From contig CAMBYJ010000107.1 of NCBI GenBank assembly GCA_945872015.1, positions 1-6,293 of the forward strand: a stretch of DNA of 6,293 nucleotides, given 5' to 3'. Origin of the DNA: Chitinophaga pinensis (GTDB lineage: Bacteria > Bacteroidota > Bacteroidia > AKYH767-A > OLB10). Below are positions 5,388 to 6,293 of this stretch, piece by piece; within the stretch, counting starts at the first letter, position 1; the number at the start of each line of letters is the position of its first letter. Both the position numbers and the translations under genes were made by a program. The notes below the pieces were generated by a model that had not been told where the DNA came from, did not search any database, and worked only from the letters and a program-made list of their open reading frames with translations.

Positions 5388-6293
5388 ATGAATATAGGCA
5401 TTGTTTGTTATCCAACTTTTGGTGGTAGTGGAGTGGTAGCTACCGAATTGGGCAAGGCGCTTGCAGAAAAAGGTCATCAGATACATTTTATTACTTATAG
5501 CCAGCCTGTTCGTTTAGATGGATTTAAAGAGAATGTTTTCTATCATGAAGTAACAGCAACTCCTTATGCACTTTTCGATTACATACCTTATGAGTCAGCC
5601 TTAACAAGTAAACTTGTTGATGTGGCCTTGCATGAAAAGCTAGATATACTACATGTGCATTACGCTATCCCTCATGCATCGGTGGCTTATATGGCACAAC
5701 AGATTTTAAAAACACACGGATTGTATCTGCCAATTGTTACAACACTTCATGGTACAGATATAACACTTGTTGGAAAGGATTCTAGTTATGAGCCTGTAGT
5801 TACGTTTGCCATCAATCATTCCGATGGTGTAACTGCTGTTTCAGAAAGTTTGAAAAAAGATACTTATGCAAATTTTGAAATCACTAAAGAGATTGAGGTG
5901 ATTCCCAATTTTATCGATTTAAAACGATTTGCCAAATCACGTAAAGATCATTTTAGAAAAGCGATAACACCTGATAATGAAAAACTGATTGTTCATACTT
6001 CTAACTTTCGAAAAGTAAAAAGGGTGCAAGATGTTGTTGAAGTTTTTGAGCGTGTGCGCGCAAAGATCCCTGCTAAACTGATTATGATTGGTGATGGTCC
6101 TGAACGACATAAAATTGAAGAGCTAACTCGTGAAAAAGGATTTTATAATGAGGTTCGCTTTTTAGGAAAACAAGAAATGGTAGAAGAGGTTTTATCAATT
6201 GCTGATTTGTTTGTGATGCCTTCTGAAACGGAAAGTTTCGGATTAGCTGCACTCGAAGCAATGGCTTGTCAGGTGCCAGTTATTTCTTCGAAT
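5388..6293 (+). CDS. bshA: N-acetyl-alpha-D-glucosaminyl L-malate synthase, 3' end cut by window edge
   Basis: BshA is the GT4-family glycosyltransferase that joins GlcNAc from UDP-GlcNAc to L-malate, the first step of bacillithiol synthesis in the cytoplasm. The visible 302 residues are open to the edge; the family is about 375-380 residues. The N-terminal Rossmann domain starts MNIGIVCYPTFGGSGVVATE, which is diagnostic for BshA, with the glycine-rich GGSG at 12-15 and ITYSQPVRL at 35-43. HVHYAIPHA at 89-97 and TTLHGTDITLVG at 118-129 follow. The C-terminal nucleotide-sugar domain shows SNFRKVKR at 205-212, with the basic residues that contact the UDP phosphates, IGDGPER at 234-240, and the GT4 E-x7-E motif ESFGLAALE with Glu282 and Glu290. 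The ATG at 5388 gives the canonical N-terminus; no Shine-Dalgarno sequence is present and a -7 box sits directly before it. It follows the GH3 gene by 63 bases on the same strand. Later bacillithiol genes are not in view. Confidence 0.95.
   Translation, partial: MNIGIVCYPTFGGSGVVATELGKALAEKGHQIHFITYSQPVRLDGFKENVFYHEVTATPYALFDYIPYESALTSKLVDVALHEKLDILHVHYAIPHASVAYMAQQILKTHGLYLPIVTTLHGTDITLVGKDSSYEPVVTFAINHSDGVTAVSESLKKDTYANFEITKEIEVIPNFIDLKRFAKSRKDHFRKAITPDNEKLIVHTSNFRKVKRVQDVVEVFERVRAKIPAKLIMIGDGPERHKIEELTREKGFYNEVRFLGKQEMVEEVLSIADLFVMPSETESFGLAALEAMACQVPVISSN

Overview
The window looks like chromosomal core DNA of a member of the Bacteroidota. Three signs support this. The gene pair ruvX-def is arranged as in that phylum, the intergenic gaps carry the phylum's -7 promoter motif TAnnTTTG, and no start codon has a convincing Shine-Dalgarno sequence. 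A succinylase-type dapD together with bshA (bacillithiol synthesis) suggests an environmental, aerobic-type lineage (Flavobacteriia, Cytophagia, Chitinophagia or Sphingobacteriia) rather than gut Bacteroidales. That placement is inference. The DNA is AT-rich throughout, and no gene differs obviously in composition from its neighbours.

Layout: positions 1-652 hold a leftward pair, ruvX followed by the start of def, which runs off the left edge. A compact 63-bp divergent promoter region (653-715) separates them from a rightward series. That series is dapD (lysine and diaminopimelate synthesis), a NYN-domain putative RNase with a C-terminal zinc ribbon, a 978-residue exported fusion of a GH3 N-acetylglucosaminidase with a beta-lactamase-like serine hydrolase, and bshA, which is cut by the right edge. 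All intergenic gaps are short (10-73 bp), so no gene-free stretch exceeds 300 bases. I found no RNA genes, mobile elements, CRISPR arrays or convincing intrinsic terminators.

Functionally, def and ruvX are translation and rRNA housekeeping genes. dapD feeds meso-diaminopimelate and lysine synthesis and so supplies peptidoglycan. The GH3/serine-hydrolase fusion probably trims peptidoglycan fragments in the periplasm. bshA uses UDP-GlcNAc, a sugar nucleotide shared with cell-wall synthesis. The rightward genes may be one or several transcription units. bshA has its own clear -7 box, while the NYN and GH3 genes have only near-matches.

The points most worth a second look are the two-enzyme fusion, which resembles a one-chain version of the Bacillus NagZ plus AmiE muropeptide-rescue pair; its apparent TTG start; the nearly palindromic back-to-back promoters between ruvX and dapD; and -7 boxes so close to the ruvX and bshA start codons that leaderless transcripts are predicted. 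I saw no clearly unprecedented system here.
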